This document shows positions 9,153 through 16,983 of a stretch of DNA of 25,102 nucleotides, piece by piece. Every line of letters starts with the position of its first letter. The first letter of the stretch is position 1. Made by a program: the position numbers and the translations under genes. The stretch comes from Planctomycetota bacterium (GTDB lineage Bacteria; Planctomycetota; Phycisphaerae; Phycisphaerales; SM1A02). The stretch covers positions 1 to 25,102 of the forward strand of contig RFOC01000006.1 of assembly GCA_009926815.1 (NCBI GenBank), given 5' to 3'. Under the pieces are notes generated by a model that saw nothing but the letters and a program-made list of their open reading frames with translations, had not been told where the DNA came from and searched no databases.

Positions 9153-9763
9153 CCGGACCGGACGCGGCGTTCTGGCAGGCGAGGTTCGAGGCCGGTGACA
9201 CGCCGTGGGATCGGGGCGGGCCGAGCTCGCAGCTTCTGGCGTGGCTCGAGGCCGGTGCGCTGCAACCCTGCCGCATCGCCGTTCCAGGGTGCGGATCGGG
9301 GTGGGAGGTGGCCGAGTTGGCCAGCCGGGGCTTTCAGGTGGTCGCCATCGACTACGCGCAGGCTGCGTGCGACCGCACGCAGGCCAGGCTTTCCGCGAAG
9401 GGTCTGCGGGCCCAGATCATCCAGGCCGACGTGCTGAGCCTCCGCCTGCCCGAACCGGTGGACGCGGTCTACGAGCAGACCTGCCTGTGTGCCCTGCATC
9501 CCACCCGGTGGCGTTCCCACGAGGCATCGCTGGCGGCCTGGATCCGCCCGGGGGGACGGCTCCATGCCCTGTTCGCCCAGCGGCCCCGGCCCGCCGCAGT
9601 GGAGGAGGGGCTGATCGAGGGACCGGCCTACCACTGCGACATCAACGCCATGCGCATGCTGTTCGATGGCGATCGCTGGGACTGGCCCAGCCCGCCCTAC
9701 GCCAGGGTGCCGCACCCATCCGGTTTCCACGAACTGGGCATGGTGCTCGGGCGTCGGGGGTGA
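9149..9763 (+). CDS. SAM-dependent methyltransferase, thiopurine methyltransferase (TPMT)-like
   Basis: A 204-residue class I methyltransferase. The N-terminal FWQARFEAGDTPWDRGG is the hallmark of the TPMT superfamily. The SAM-binding motif I is VPGCGSGWEVAELASRGF, the acidic end of strand 2 is VAIDYAQAA, and QADVLSL is the adenine-binding loop. Family members methylate sulfur, selenium, tellurium or halide acceptors; the substrate here cannot be told. The ATG at 9149 overlaps the lipoprotein stop by four bases, so the two are co-translated, though a shared role is not obvious. Confidence 0.9.
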   Translation: MTGPDAAFWQARFEAGDTPWDRGGPSSQLLAWLEAGALQPCRIAVPGCGSGWEVAELASRGFQVVAIDYAQAACDRTQARLSAKGLRAQIIQADVLSLRLPEPVDAVYEQTCLCALHPTRWRSHEASLAAWIRPGGRLHALFAQRPRPAAVEEGLIEGPAYHCDINAMRMLFDGDRWDWPSPPYARVPHPSGFHELGMVLGRRG

Positions 9764-9789
9764 CCCTCGCCGGATCGCCCGGCGGGGCA

Positions 9790-9795
9790 TACATT
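9790..9795 (+). promoter_or_regulatory. Possible -10 box for the ClpP-like gene
   Basis: TACATT lies 39 bases before the ATG at 9835, which would leave an untranslated leader of about 30 bases. This differs from most promoters in the window. Confidence 0.4.
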
Positions 9796-9823
9796 CACGA
9801 CTCGCCCGGGAACCCGAACCATC

Positions 9824-9828
9824 AAGGA
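9824..9828 (+). promoter_or_regulatory. Shine-Dalgarno site for the ClpP-like gene
   Basis: AAGGA, six bases before the ATG at 9835. It is the clearest ribosome binding site in the window and fixes this start. Confidence 0.6.
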
Positions 9829-9834
9829 CCTTCC

Positions 9835-11259
9835 ATGCAGCGATTCAACCGCCACGCGTCGATTCCGCTCGCCTTCCTCTCGCTGGTGCTCGCTGCGCCC
9901 GCCTGGGCTCAGGCCACGGCCACCGAGAAACCCGCGGAGAAGGAGAAGGCGGATGATCCGGATGCCGGGCGTGAGAAGGAGCTGAAGCGGCTCCGACTCG
10001 AGGCCGATCTTCGCCAGCAGCAGCTGGAATCCCAGCTGGCCGACCTGAAGGCGCAGAAGGCCAGGCTGGATGCGGAGCTGGCCCTGGCCAACGCGAAGCA
10101 GACGGCGGCGTCCGAGCCCGACAAGGACAAGCTGGAGGCCATGCAGCGGGCCGCGCAGCTGCGCGACGCCACGCTGAAGAGCGAACTGGCGCCGCTCAAT
10201 GCCGAGCACGATCGGCTGAAGCAGACGCAGTCGCTGGCGGCCGCGAAGCTCGACGCCGAGCTCTCCGCCACCAAGGCCGAGATCGACCGCCTTCGCGTGC
10301 AGCAGGATCTGGCGGAAGCCCAGCACAAGGCCAAGGTGGCCGGACTGAAGCGCGAGCAGGAGTCCCTCTCCATCGAGAACGCGCTGGCGGCCGAGAAGCG
10401 GAAGGCCGAGCAGTCCAGGATGGCCGACGAGCAGATGCGGGCGGAGATCGAGGCCCGCACCACCGCCGCCATGCTGCAGGGCCAGGATGGCAAGGACAAG
10501 TGGCGGGACCTGGTGACCTCGCCCATCGCCTACACGGACCAGCCGTTCAAGGACGGCGTGCTCATGGTCAGTGACCGCAAGATCGCGCTCGACGGGCCGA
10601 TCGTGTCCGGCACCGCGGACTATGTCTGCGACCGCATCGACTACTTCAACAACCAGGACCGCACCAAGCCGATCTTCATCGTGATCAACAACTCGCCGGG
10701 CGGCAGCGTGATGCAGGGGTACCGCATCCTGAAGGCCATCGAGACCAGCGACGCCCCGGTGCACGTGGTGGTGAAGAGCTTCGCGGCCAGCATGGCGGCC
10801 ACCATCGCCACGCTGGCGCCGCACAGCTACGCCTACCCCAACGCCATCATCCTGCACCACCAGATGTCCAGCAGCGCCAGCGGCAACATGACCGACATCG
10901 AGCAGGAGGTCAAGACCATGCAGGAGTGGGAGCGACGTCTGGCGGTTCCCATCGCGAACAAGATGGGGATCACGCTCGACGAGTTCAAGGCCCGCATGTA
11001 CTCGGCGAAGAAGAGCGGCGACTGGGATGAGTTCGCCGACAAGGCCGTGCAGCTGAAGTGGATCGACCACCTGGTGAACGAGATCCGCGAGGAGGGCATC
11101 CGCAAGAAGCCGACGGACAAGCCCATGAGCCCGCTGTGGATGCTCTTCATGGAGCATGACGACCAGGGGCGGCCGTACGTGAAGCTGCCGCCGCTCGAGC
11201 CGTACGACGCCTACTTCATGGTGAATCCGCGAGGCTTCTACCGCGTCGACGGGCGCTGA
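9835..11259 (+). CDS. Exported coiled-coil protein with a C-terminal ClpP-like serine protease domain
   Basis: A 474-residue protein. Residues 1-25 are a type I signal peptide ending AWA, cleaved before QA, so the protein should leave the cytoplasm. Residues about 35-220 are Lys/Glu/Ala/Leu-rich heptad-like helix, almost certainly a long coiled coil. Residues about 235-420 have the ClpP/crotonase fold: FIVINNSPGGSVMQGY is the oxyanion-type loop, FAASMAATIAT holds the likely nucleophile Ser319, ILHHQMSS the likely His342, and SGDWDEF the likely Asp396 before the family-like KWID end. All three catalytic positions are therefore filled. ClpP normally works in the cytoplasm with an ATP-driven unfoldase, so export and a coiled coil in front are unusual. 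The gene is monocistronic and convergent with thrC. Substrate and partner are unknown. Confidence 0.85.
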   Translation: MQRFNRHASIPLAFLSLVLAAPAWAQATATEKPAEKEKADDPDAGREKELKRLRLEADLRQQQLESQLADLKAQKARLDAELALANAKQTAASEPDKDKLEAMQRAAQLRDATLKSELAPLNAEHDRLKQTQSLAAAKLDAELSATKAEIDRLRVQQDLAEAQHKAKVAGLKREQESLSIENALAAEKRKAEQSRMADEQMRAEIEARTTAAMLQGQDGKDKWRDLVTSPIAYTDQPFKDGVLMVSDRKIALDGPIVSGTADYVCDRIDYFNNQDRTKPIFIVINNSPGGSVMQGYRILKAIETSDAPVHVVVKSFAASMAATIATLAPHSYAYPNAIILHHQMSSSASGNMTDIEQEVKTMQEWERRLAVPIANKMGITLDEFKARMYSAKKSGDWDEFADKAVQLKWIDHLVNEIREEGIRKKPTDKPMSPLWMLFMEHDDQGRPYVKLPPLEPYDAYFMVNPRGFYRVDGR

Positions 11260-11274
11260 GGCCGTCCTCAGCGC
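11253..11274. terminator. Two-way hairpin terminator between the ClpP-like gene and thrC
   Basis: A perfect 9-bp stem (GCGCTGAGG/CCTCAGCGC) with loop CCGT. The TGA of the plus-strand gene (11257-11259) sits in one arm and the thrC stop (11270-11268) in the other. There is no T tract on either side. Confidence 0.55.
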
Positions 11275-12530
11275 AGCGCTGCAGCCAGGGCCACGCCATC
11301 CGCCGCCAGCGGTTCGGCGTGGCTGGTCTGCGCCAGGAGCGCGGCCAGTGCAGGCGGCACGGGAACGGCGCGGCCGAGCAGGGGTTCGACCACGCTGTCG
11401 AACTTGGCCGCGTGCGCGGTGGCGGCCACGATCCACGTGTCGCCATCCCCTTGCGCACGCAGGCGTCGCAGCACCTCCATGCCGCAGGCGGTGTGCGGGC
11501 AGATGGCCAGGCCATGTTCGGCGTCCGTCGCCTGGATCGCCTCGCGGATGGCCTCGTCGTCCACCCAGTCGGCGTCCAGGGCATGACGCATCTGCGGGAA
11601 GCGGTCCAGGAGCCTTTCCGCGTTGCTCGCGGCGCCGACATCCATGGCGTTGGCCAGCGTGGCCACCGTTCGGGCCGGCTCGAATCGCCCCGTGGCGGCC
11701 AGCGCGACCAGGGCACGATTGGCGTTGGTGGCCAGCATCACCCGTCGGATGGGAGCTCCACGCTCACGCGCCAGCAGGCAGGCGAAGGCGTTGCCCAGGT
11801 TGCCGGTGGGCACCACGAAGCCTGGCATGTCGCGGCCGGTGCGGACGCACGCCGAGGCGGCGAGCGCGTAGTAGGCCATCTGCGGAAGCAGCCGGCCCAG
11901 GCTGATGCTGTTGGCCGAGACGAGGCCATGGGCGCGGACCAGCGAGGCATCCGCGAGAGCGCCCTTCACCAGCCGCTGGCAATCATCGAAGGTGCCGGCC
12001 ACGCGAAAGGCCCGCACGTTTTCCCCGAAGGCGCCCAGTTGGTGCGCCTGTCGGGGTGACACGCGCCCGTCCGGGTACAGGATCACCACGCGAAAGCCGG
12101 GTTGCGCGTGGAATGCCGAAGCCACCGCCGCACCCGTGTCGCCGCTGGTGGCCACCAGCACGGTGCGGACGGGGATCGACGAGGGCATGCGCCGCATCAC
12201 GGCCGCCAGGAATCGGGCCCCGAAGTCCTTGAACGCCGCGGTGGGGCCGTGGAAGAGCTCCAGCAGGCCCGTCCGACCGTCGAGCCATCGCGTGGGCGCC
12301 TCGAAGCTGAACGCCTCGTGCACGCAGGCTCGCAGGTGGGGCCCCAGTGGATCGTCCTGCACCAGGGGTGCCAGGAGCGCCTCGGCCGTTTCCACCAGCG
12401 TCTCGGGCCACGGCGTGCCTCGCGGTGGAATCACCGGAGGCATGAAGAGTCCACCATCGGGCGCCAGCCCAAGGCCGATCGCCTCGGAGAGCGTGGCCTC
12501 GCTCGCCCCTCGGGTGCTGCGCACGATCAT
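11268..12530 (-). CDS. thrC: Threonine synthase
   Basis: PLP enzyme that converts O-phosphohomoserine to threonine, the last step of the pathway. The protein is 420 residues, similar to E. coli ThrC. The PLP lysine is Lys101 in HGPTAAFKDFGARF. SGDTGAAV and the phosphate-binding VPTGNLGNA loop are present, as is SANSISLGRL. ATG 12530 overlaps the thrB stop as ATGA, making it the third gene of thrA-thrB-thrC. It ends at the two-way hairpin shared with the opposing gene. Confidence 0.96.
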   Translation of the reverse strand: MIVRSTRGASEATLSEAIGLGLAPDGGLFMPPVIPPRGTPWPETLVETAEALLAPLVQDDPLGPHLRACVHEAFSFEAPTRWLDGRTGLLELFHGPTAAFKDFGARFLAAVMRRMPSSIPVRTVLVATSGDTGAAVASAFHAQPGFRVVILYPDGRVSPRQAHQLGAFGENVRAFRVAGTFDDCQRLVKGALADASLVRAHGLVSANSISLGRLLPQMAYYALAASACVRTGRDMPGFVVPTGNLGNAFACLLARERGAPIRRVMLATNANRALVALAATGRFEPARTVATLANAMDVGAASNAERLLDRFPQMRHALDADWVDDEAIREAIQATDAEHGLAICPHTACGMEVLRRLRAQGDGDTWIVAATAHAAKFDSVVEPLLGRAVPVPPALAALLAQTSHAEPLAADGVALAAALR

Positions 12531-13450
12531 GCCAGGACCCTGGCGCCGGGCGCGTTCACCGGACTGACCACCGATTCCGATCCATGCCCGGCTGCGCTGA
12601 ACGCGGCCTGCATGGCGGTCGCGCCTCGCTCGGCCGCCGCTCGTGACTCGAACCAGGCGAACACGCTCGGCCCGCCTCCGGAGATGCTGGCGCCAAGCGC
12701 GTGGGCCTGCAGGGCCGCAGCCTTCACCGCCGCGAAGCCGGGAATGAGGGGCGCTCGGCGCGGCTCCACCAGCACGTCGCGCAAGCCTCGGTGGATGCAG
12801 GCCGCATCATCCTGCATGCATCCCATGAGCAGCAGGGCCAGCGCCTCGGATTGCAGCACGAAGTCGTGCAGCGGATAGGGGGCCTGCAGCACCTCGCGGC
12901 TTCGCCGGGTCTCCAGGGGGAAGTGGGGTCGGACCACGGCGGCATGCAGCCAGGCAGGCACCGGCACGCGCCGCGGCGTGCCCGTCGATGGAGCGATCAC
13001 CAGGCCGCCAAGCAGCGATGGAGCCACGTTGTCGCCGTGGGCGGCTCCCGTGGCGGCGCTCTCGCCAGCCACGGCTGCCGCGTAGAGCGTGTCCATGCCG
13101 GGCGCCTCGTCAAGCGTGGCGGCGGCGGCCACCACGGCTGCAGTGGCCGAGGCCGCGGAGCCGCCCATGCCGGATCCCATGGCGATCCCCTTGTGAATGC
13201 GGAGATCGAAGCCGGTGCCCGGTGGACAGGACGCCAGCAGGTGCTGCACGGCGCGCCCGGCGGTGTTGCGTTGGGCCTCGGTGGGCAGGGCCGTGTCCGC
13301 GCCCTCGATCGAGAGCACGCGAACCTGACCCGATGCGTTGCGAACGGCGGTCACCTGGTCGCCCGGGCCCTCGAGAGCGTGGCCGAGCATGTCGAAACCC
13401 GCCGCCACGTTGCCGACGGTGCGTGGAGCGATGGCGGTGGCGTGCCTCAC
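12527..13450 (-). CDS. thrB: Homoserine kinase (GHMP family)
   Basis: Phosphorylates homoserine with ATP to O-phosphohomoserine. The protein is 307 residues, standard for GHMP-type ThrB. Family motifs are PRTVGNVAAGFDMLG near the N-terminus (substrate loop), GSGMGGSAAS at residues 92-101 (ATP phosphate loop), and the C-terminal ASISGGGPSVFAW. The GTG start at 13450 overlaps the thrA stop as GTGA, and its own stop overlaps thrC as ATGA. Translation of the three genes is therefore tightly coupled. Confidence 0.96.
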   Translation of the reverse strand: MRHATAIAPRTVGNVAAGFDMLGHALEGPGDQVTAVRNASGQVRVLSIEGADTALPTEAQRNTAGRAVQHLLASCPPGTGFDLRIHKGIAMGSGMGGSAASATAAVVAAAATLDEAPGMDTLYAAAVAGESAATGAAHGDNVAPSLLGGLVIAPSTGTPRRVPVPAWLHAAVVRPHFPLETRRSREVLQAPYPLHDFVLQSEALALLLMGCMQDDAACIHRGLRDVLVEPRRAPLIPGFAAVKAAALQAHALGASISGGGPSVFAWFESRAAAERGATAMQAAFSAAGHGSESVVSPVNAPGARVLA

Positions 13451-15867
13451 AATCGGGCTCCGAGCGCCACGGCCACGCGAAGCAGGTCGGCGAAGACCCC
13501 GGCCGCCGTGACATCCGGTCCGGCACCGGGTCCCTGCACCACCAGCGGGTTCTGCGCGTACCGCGTGGTCGTGAACTGCACCATGTTGTCGGTGAGTCGC
13601 AGGTGGGCCAGCGCATGGTCCGGCGGCAGTTCCGCCAGACCCACGCGCATGGCGCCGCTCCGATCCAGGCTGGCGGTGTAGCGAAGCACCCGACCTCGGG
13701 ACCGAGCCTGCTCCAGCCGCGCACGCATGGGCGTCTCGAGGGCGTCCACCCCGGCCAGGAAATCCTGCAGCGGCAGGCTTCGCATCTCCGGAGGCACCAG
13801 CGATTCCAGCGACACGTCCTCGAGCGATCGCTCCCAGCCCGCCTCCCGGGCCAGGATGACCAGCTTGCGCGCCACGTCGAGACCCGAGAGGTCATCGCGA
13901 GGATCGGGCTCCGTGAAGCCGCGCTCGCGTGCCTCGAGCACCAGTCGCCCGAAGGGCACGCTGCCGTCGTAGCGGTTGAAGAGCCACGCCATCGTGCCTG
14001 AGAGCACGCCCTCCACGGCCTGCAGCTGGTCGCCGGTGTCGAGCAAGTCGCGCACCGTGGTCATGATGGGCAGACCGGCGCCCACCGTGGCCTCGTAGCG
14101 GAAGAGGCCGCCCGCGGCGCGGATGGCGCGGTATCGCGAGAGCGGTCCGGAGCCGGCGCACTTGCTCGGGGTGATCACGTGGATGCCCGCCGAGAGCCAT
14201 GCCGCGTAGCGATCCGCCACGGCATCGCTTCCGCTGCAGTCCACGATGACCGCATGGGGCATGCCCGGGGACTGCACGTGCCGGGCGAAGGCGTCCAGAT
14301 CCAGCTCGCGGTCCAGGGCCGGCCGAGGATCCGCCGATGCTCGGAAGGTCTCGCCCAGGTGCATGCGTCGGCTGCCCGCCACGGCGCGCACGCGAAGATC
14401 GATGCGGTGACGCTCCCGCAGCGACGGCGATCGCTCCTGAAGCTGGCGAAGCAGCGCCGCGCCCACGGTGCCCACGCCGATCACGCCCACGGAGATGGTG
14501 TGCGGGCTCAGGTAGAAGCCCGCGTGCACGGCGCGCAGGGCGCGATCGGCATCGGCGGCCTGGATGGCCACGGAGATGTTCCGCTCGCTGGCACCCTGCG
14601 CGATCATGCGCACGTTCACGCCCGCGCGACCCAGCGCGTCGAAGAGCCTCCCGGCCGTGCCCGGATGGCCCGCCATGCCGTCACCCACCACGGCCAGCGC
14701 CGCGATGCCGGACTCGGCGGTCACCTCGGTGATCAGTCCCGCCTCCAGTTCGCGGGCGAACGAATGACGCACGGCCTGCACGGCGCTCGGCGCGTCGGTC
14801 TGGCGGATCACGCAGCAGATGGAATGCTCGCTGGAGCCCTGGCTGATCATCACCACGCTCACGCCGGCCCGGTGCAGCGCGGCGAAGGCGCGTTCCGCGG
14901 TGCCGGGCACCCCCATCATGCCCGCTCCCTCGATGTCCAGGATGGCCAGGCCGGAGAACTGGGTCACGCCCTTCACTGGCTGGTCGGTGCCCGGCGTGTG
15001 GTCGATCCGCGTGCCCGGATGCCCGGGATGGAAGGTGCTCCTCGCGATGATGGGAATGTCCCGGGCCACCGCGGGCGCCATGGTCTGGGGATGGATGACC
15101 TTGGCCCCGAAGTAGGCCAGCTCGCAGGCCTCCGCGTAGGAGAGTCGGTCGATGAGCACCGCCTCGGGGACCACGCGAGGATCCGCGGAGAAGACGCCCT
15201 CGACATCGCTCCAGAGGTGCAGTTCGCTGGCGTTGCAGAGCGCCGCGAAGATGGCCCCCGAATAGTCGCTCCCGTTGCGGCCCAGGGTGGTTGGACGACC
15301 CTCGCGGGTGCGGGCCACGAAGCCCGTGACCACGGTTCGCTCGGCTGGGGTCAGGGCATCCAGTCGCGCCTGCGAGAGCGGCCAGTCGACCATGGCGCCC
15401 AGTTCACCCTTCTCCACCACCAGCACCTCTCGGGCATCGATCCACCGGGTCTTCAGTCCGCGGTCTCGCATGGAGGCCTCGATGAGCATGGAGGACCAGA
15501 CCTCTCCCAGGCCCGAGACCGCGTCGAGCAGGTCGTCGGATGGGGCGCCCAGTCGAGCCTGCGTCTGCAGCACCTCGCGCAACGCCTCGAATTCGCGTCG
15601 AAGGCGGTCCGAGACCTCGATCGCCCCGGGCCCGAGCAGGGCGGCGGCGGTGTCCTGATGTCTCCTCTCCAGGGCCTCCACGGCCGCCGGCCACGACGGA
15701 TCGCGCGCCGCGGCCTGCCGCACCAGCCCGATCAGCGCATCCGTCACGCCCTTCATGGCCGAGATGACCACCACCTGCCGCTCATCCCGTTCGGCGAGCA
15801 GGTTCACCACGGAGCGCATGCGCTCCGCGTCGGCCACGCTGCTGCCGCCGAACTTGTGCGCAATCAC
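13447..15867 (-). CDS. thrA: Bifunctional aspartokinase/homoserine dehydrogenase
   Basis: Catalyses the first and third steps from aspartate to homoserine. At 806 residues it is close to E. coli ThrA (820). The aspartokinase domain begins with HKFGGSS (Lys5) and contains GRNGSDYSGA and SDVEGVFSADPR. Two ACT units lie at about residues 320-455 and should give feedback control by threonine. The homoserine dehydrogenase domain starts near residue 458 with the dinucleotide motif VGVIGVGTVGAALL. It has TPSKCAGSGPL (Lys569), GLPIMTTVRDLL, and DDLSGLDVARK with the likely catalytic Asp664 and Lys668. Where E. coli has two lysines (NKK) this protein has Lys-Cys. The GTG start at 15867 overlaps the glycosyltransferase stop and also has a TACACT box seven bases upstream. 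Confidence 0.97.
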   Translation of the reverse strand: MIAHKFGGSSVADAERMRSVVNLLAERDERQVVVISAMKGVTDALIGLVRQAAARDPSWPAAVEALERRHQDTAAALLGPGAIEVSDRLRREFEALREVLQTQARLGAPSDDLLDAVSGLGEVWSSMLIEASMRDRGLKTRWIDAREVLVVEKGELGAMVDWPLSQARLDALTPAERTVVTGFVARTREGRPTTLGRNGSDYSGAIFAALCNASELHLWSDVEGVFSADPRVVPEAVLIDRLSYAEACELAYFGAKVIHPQTMAPAVARDIPIIARSTFHPGHPGTRIDHTPGTDQPVKGVTQFSGLAILDIEGAGMMGVPGTAERAFAALHRAGVSVVMISQGSSEHSICCVIRQTDAPSAVQAVRHSFARELEAGLITEVTAESGIAALAVVGDGMAGHPGTAGRLFDALGRAGVNVRMIAQGASERNISVAIQAADADRALRAVHAGFYLSPHTISVGVIGVGTVGAALLRQLQERSPSLRERHRIDLRVRAVAGSRRMHLGETFRASADPRPALDRELDLDAFARHVQSPGMPHAVIVDCSGSDAVADRYAAWLSAGIHVITPSKCAGSGPLSRYRAIRAAGGLFRYEATVGAGLPIMTTVRDLLDTGDQLQAVEGVLSGTMAWLFNRYDGSVPFGRLVLEARERGFTEPDPRDDLSGLDVARKLVILAREAGWERSLEDVSLESLVPPEMRSLPLQDFLAGVDALETPMRARLEQARSRGRVLRYTASLDRSGAMRVGLAELPPDHALAHLRLTDNMVQFTTTRYAQNPLVVQGPGAGPDVTAAGVFADLLRVAVALGARL

Positions 15868-16953
15868 GGGGCGGAGTGTACGGAGGTGGTGCGAAGCAGG
15901 TGATCGGCCTCGGTGACCACCTGGTCCACCGTGATGGCGGCCATCGCGTCCGTGGGCCGCTGCATGTCCATGGTCCAGCGGTGCTCTCGGCGAAACACCT
16001 CGCCATCCTGCAGCACGCTGATGTGGCCGTTGCGGAAGGAGCCGGGTTCCGCAGGAAAATCGTGGTCCAGGGGACTGTGGTTGTTCCAGGGTGACCAGCC
16101 GCAGGTGGGGGTGGGGCCGAAGAGCGCCACCAGAGGCACGTCGGTGGTGGCCGCCAGGTGGGTGATGGCCGTGTCCACGCCCAGGAACAGCCGGCACTGG
16201 GCGATCAGGCATGCCAGCTCGTTCAGGTTCAGCGTGCCCGCGCAGATCACGGGCGTGACCGCGGCGCGAGAGGCGGCCTCCGTCAGCATCGCCCGGTCGC
16301 GGTCGGAGGCGCTTCCCGTCCAGAGGGGACGAAGTCCGTGCGCGCGGGCGATGCGGTCACTGGCCTCGACCACCCGATCCAGGTTCCATTCCTTGTAGGG
16401 GTACCGCGAGAACGGGTGAAACACGAAGCAGCCGCCATCCGCGATGCCGGCGCCGCGGAGCAATGCCTGCACGCGGTCCGCATGCGATGCGGACCAGTGC
16501 ACCGAGGCGCGGCATCGGGTCGGGGCGAGTCCCGCGGCCCGGGCCAGGTGCACGCACCACTTGATGACCGGCTTGCCGCCGGGCATCTCCACCGGGTGCG
16601 TCAGCACCAGCCGCTTCCAGCGTTTACCCAGCGGCAGATCGGGGTCGACCTGGGCGATCCGCCTTCGGACGCCGGAGGCGGCCACGCTGATGATGCCGCG
16701 GTCCGATCCGTTGATGCTGAACGACCAGTCGTACCGCATCAGGATGCGCGGCAGGTACGAGCGGCCGCGGCGGACATGCTCGATCACCCCTCGCACCCGA
16801 GGGTCGCACCGAAGGAAGTCGCCCATGCCCGCGGGCACCAGGTAGTCCACCTCGCAGGCCGGATGCGCCGTCTTCACCATGCACCACATCGCCGAGCAGC
16901 CGAAGGCAGGAGATGAGCACCCGCCGTGGCGGCGGGCCGTGGCGGACGGCCAT
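15864..16953 (-). CDS. Glycosyltransferase family 9 (heptosyltransferase-like), apparent frameshift near its 5' end
   Basis: GT9 enzymes transfer sugars such as heptose from a nucleotide donor to lipopolysaccharide core or other glycans. The C-terminal half is clear: FVFHPFSRYPYKEWN, AGTLNLNELACLI and GVDTAITHLAATTDVPLVALFGPT. The N-terminus is split between two frames. From ATG 16953 one frame gives RRVLISCLRLLGDVV, the classic GT9 start. The rest of the family match, from VKTAHPACEVDYLVPAG on, is in another frame. The join lies around 16878-16893. By comparison with the usual spacing about seven residues are missing there, as a deletion of roughly 20 bases would leave. A TATCCT box upstream of 16953 supports that start. 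It is either a recent mutation or an assembly error. The stop overlaps thrA. Confidence 0.8.
15875..15880 (-). promoter_or_regulatory. -10-like box for thrA inside the glycosyltransferase 3' end
   Basis: TACACT on the minus strand ends seven bases before the thrA GTG. It would give thrABC their own leaderless transcript. No leader peptide or attenuator is possible in this arrangement. Confidence 0.45.
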
Positions 16954-16961
16954 GGACGCCG

Positions 16962-16967
16962 AGGATA
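16962..16967 (-). promoter_or_regulatory. -10-like box for the GT9 gene
   Basis: TATCCT on the minus strand ends eight bases before ATG 16953, in the 30-base gap after the HPPD stop. Confidence 0.45.
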
Positions 16968-16983
16968 CGGCGGAAGCCCCGGA

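Noticed and set aside
15868..15900. Possible threonine attenuator upstream of thrA
   Set aside because: The GT9 stop overlaps the thrA start. There is no room for a leader peptide or for terminator/antiterminator stems.
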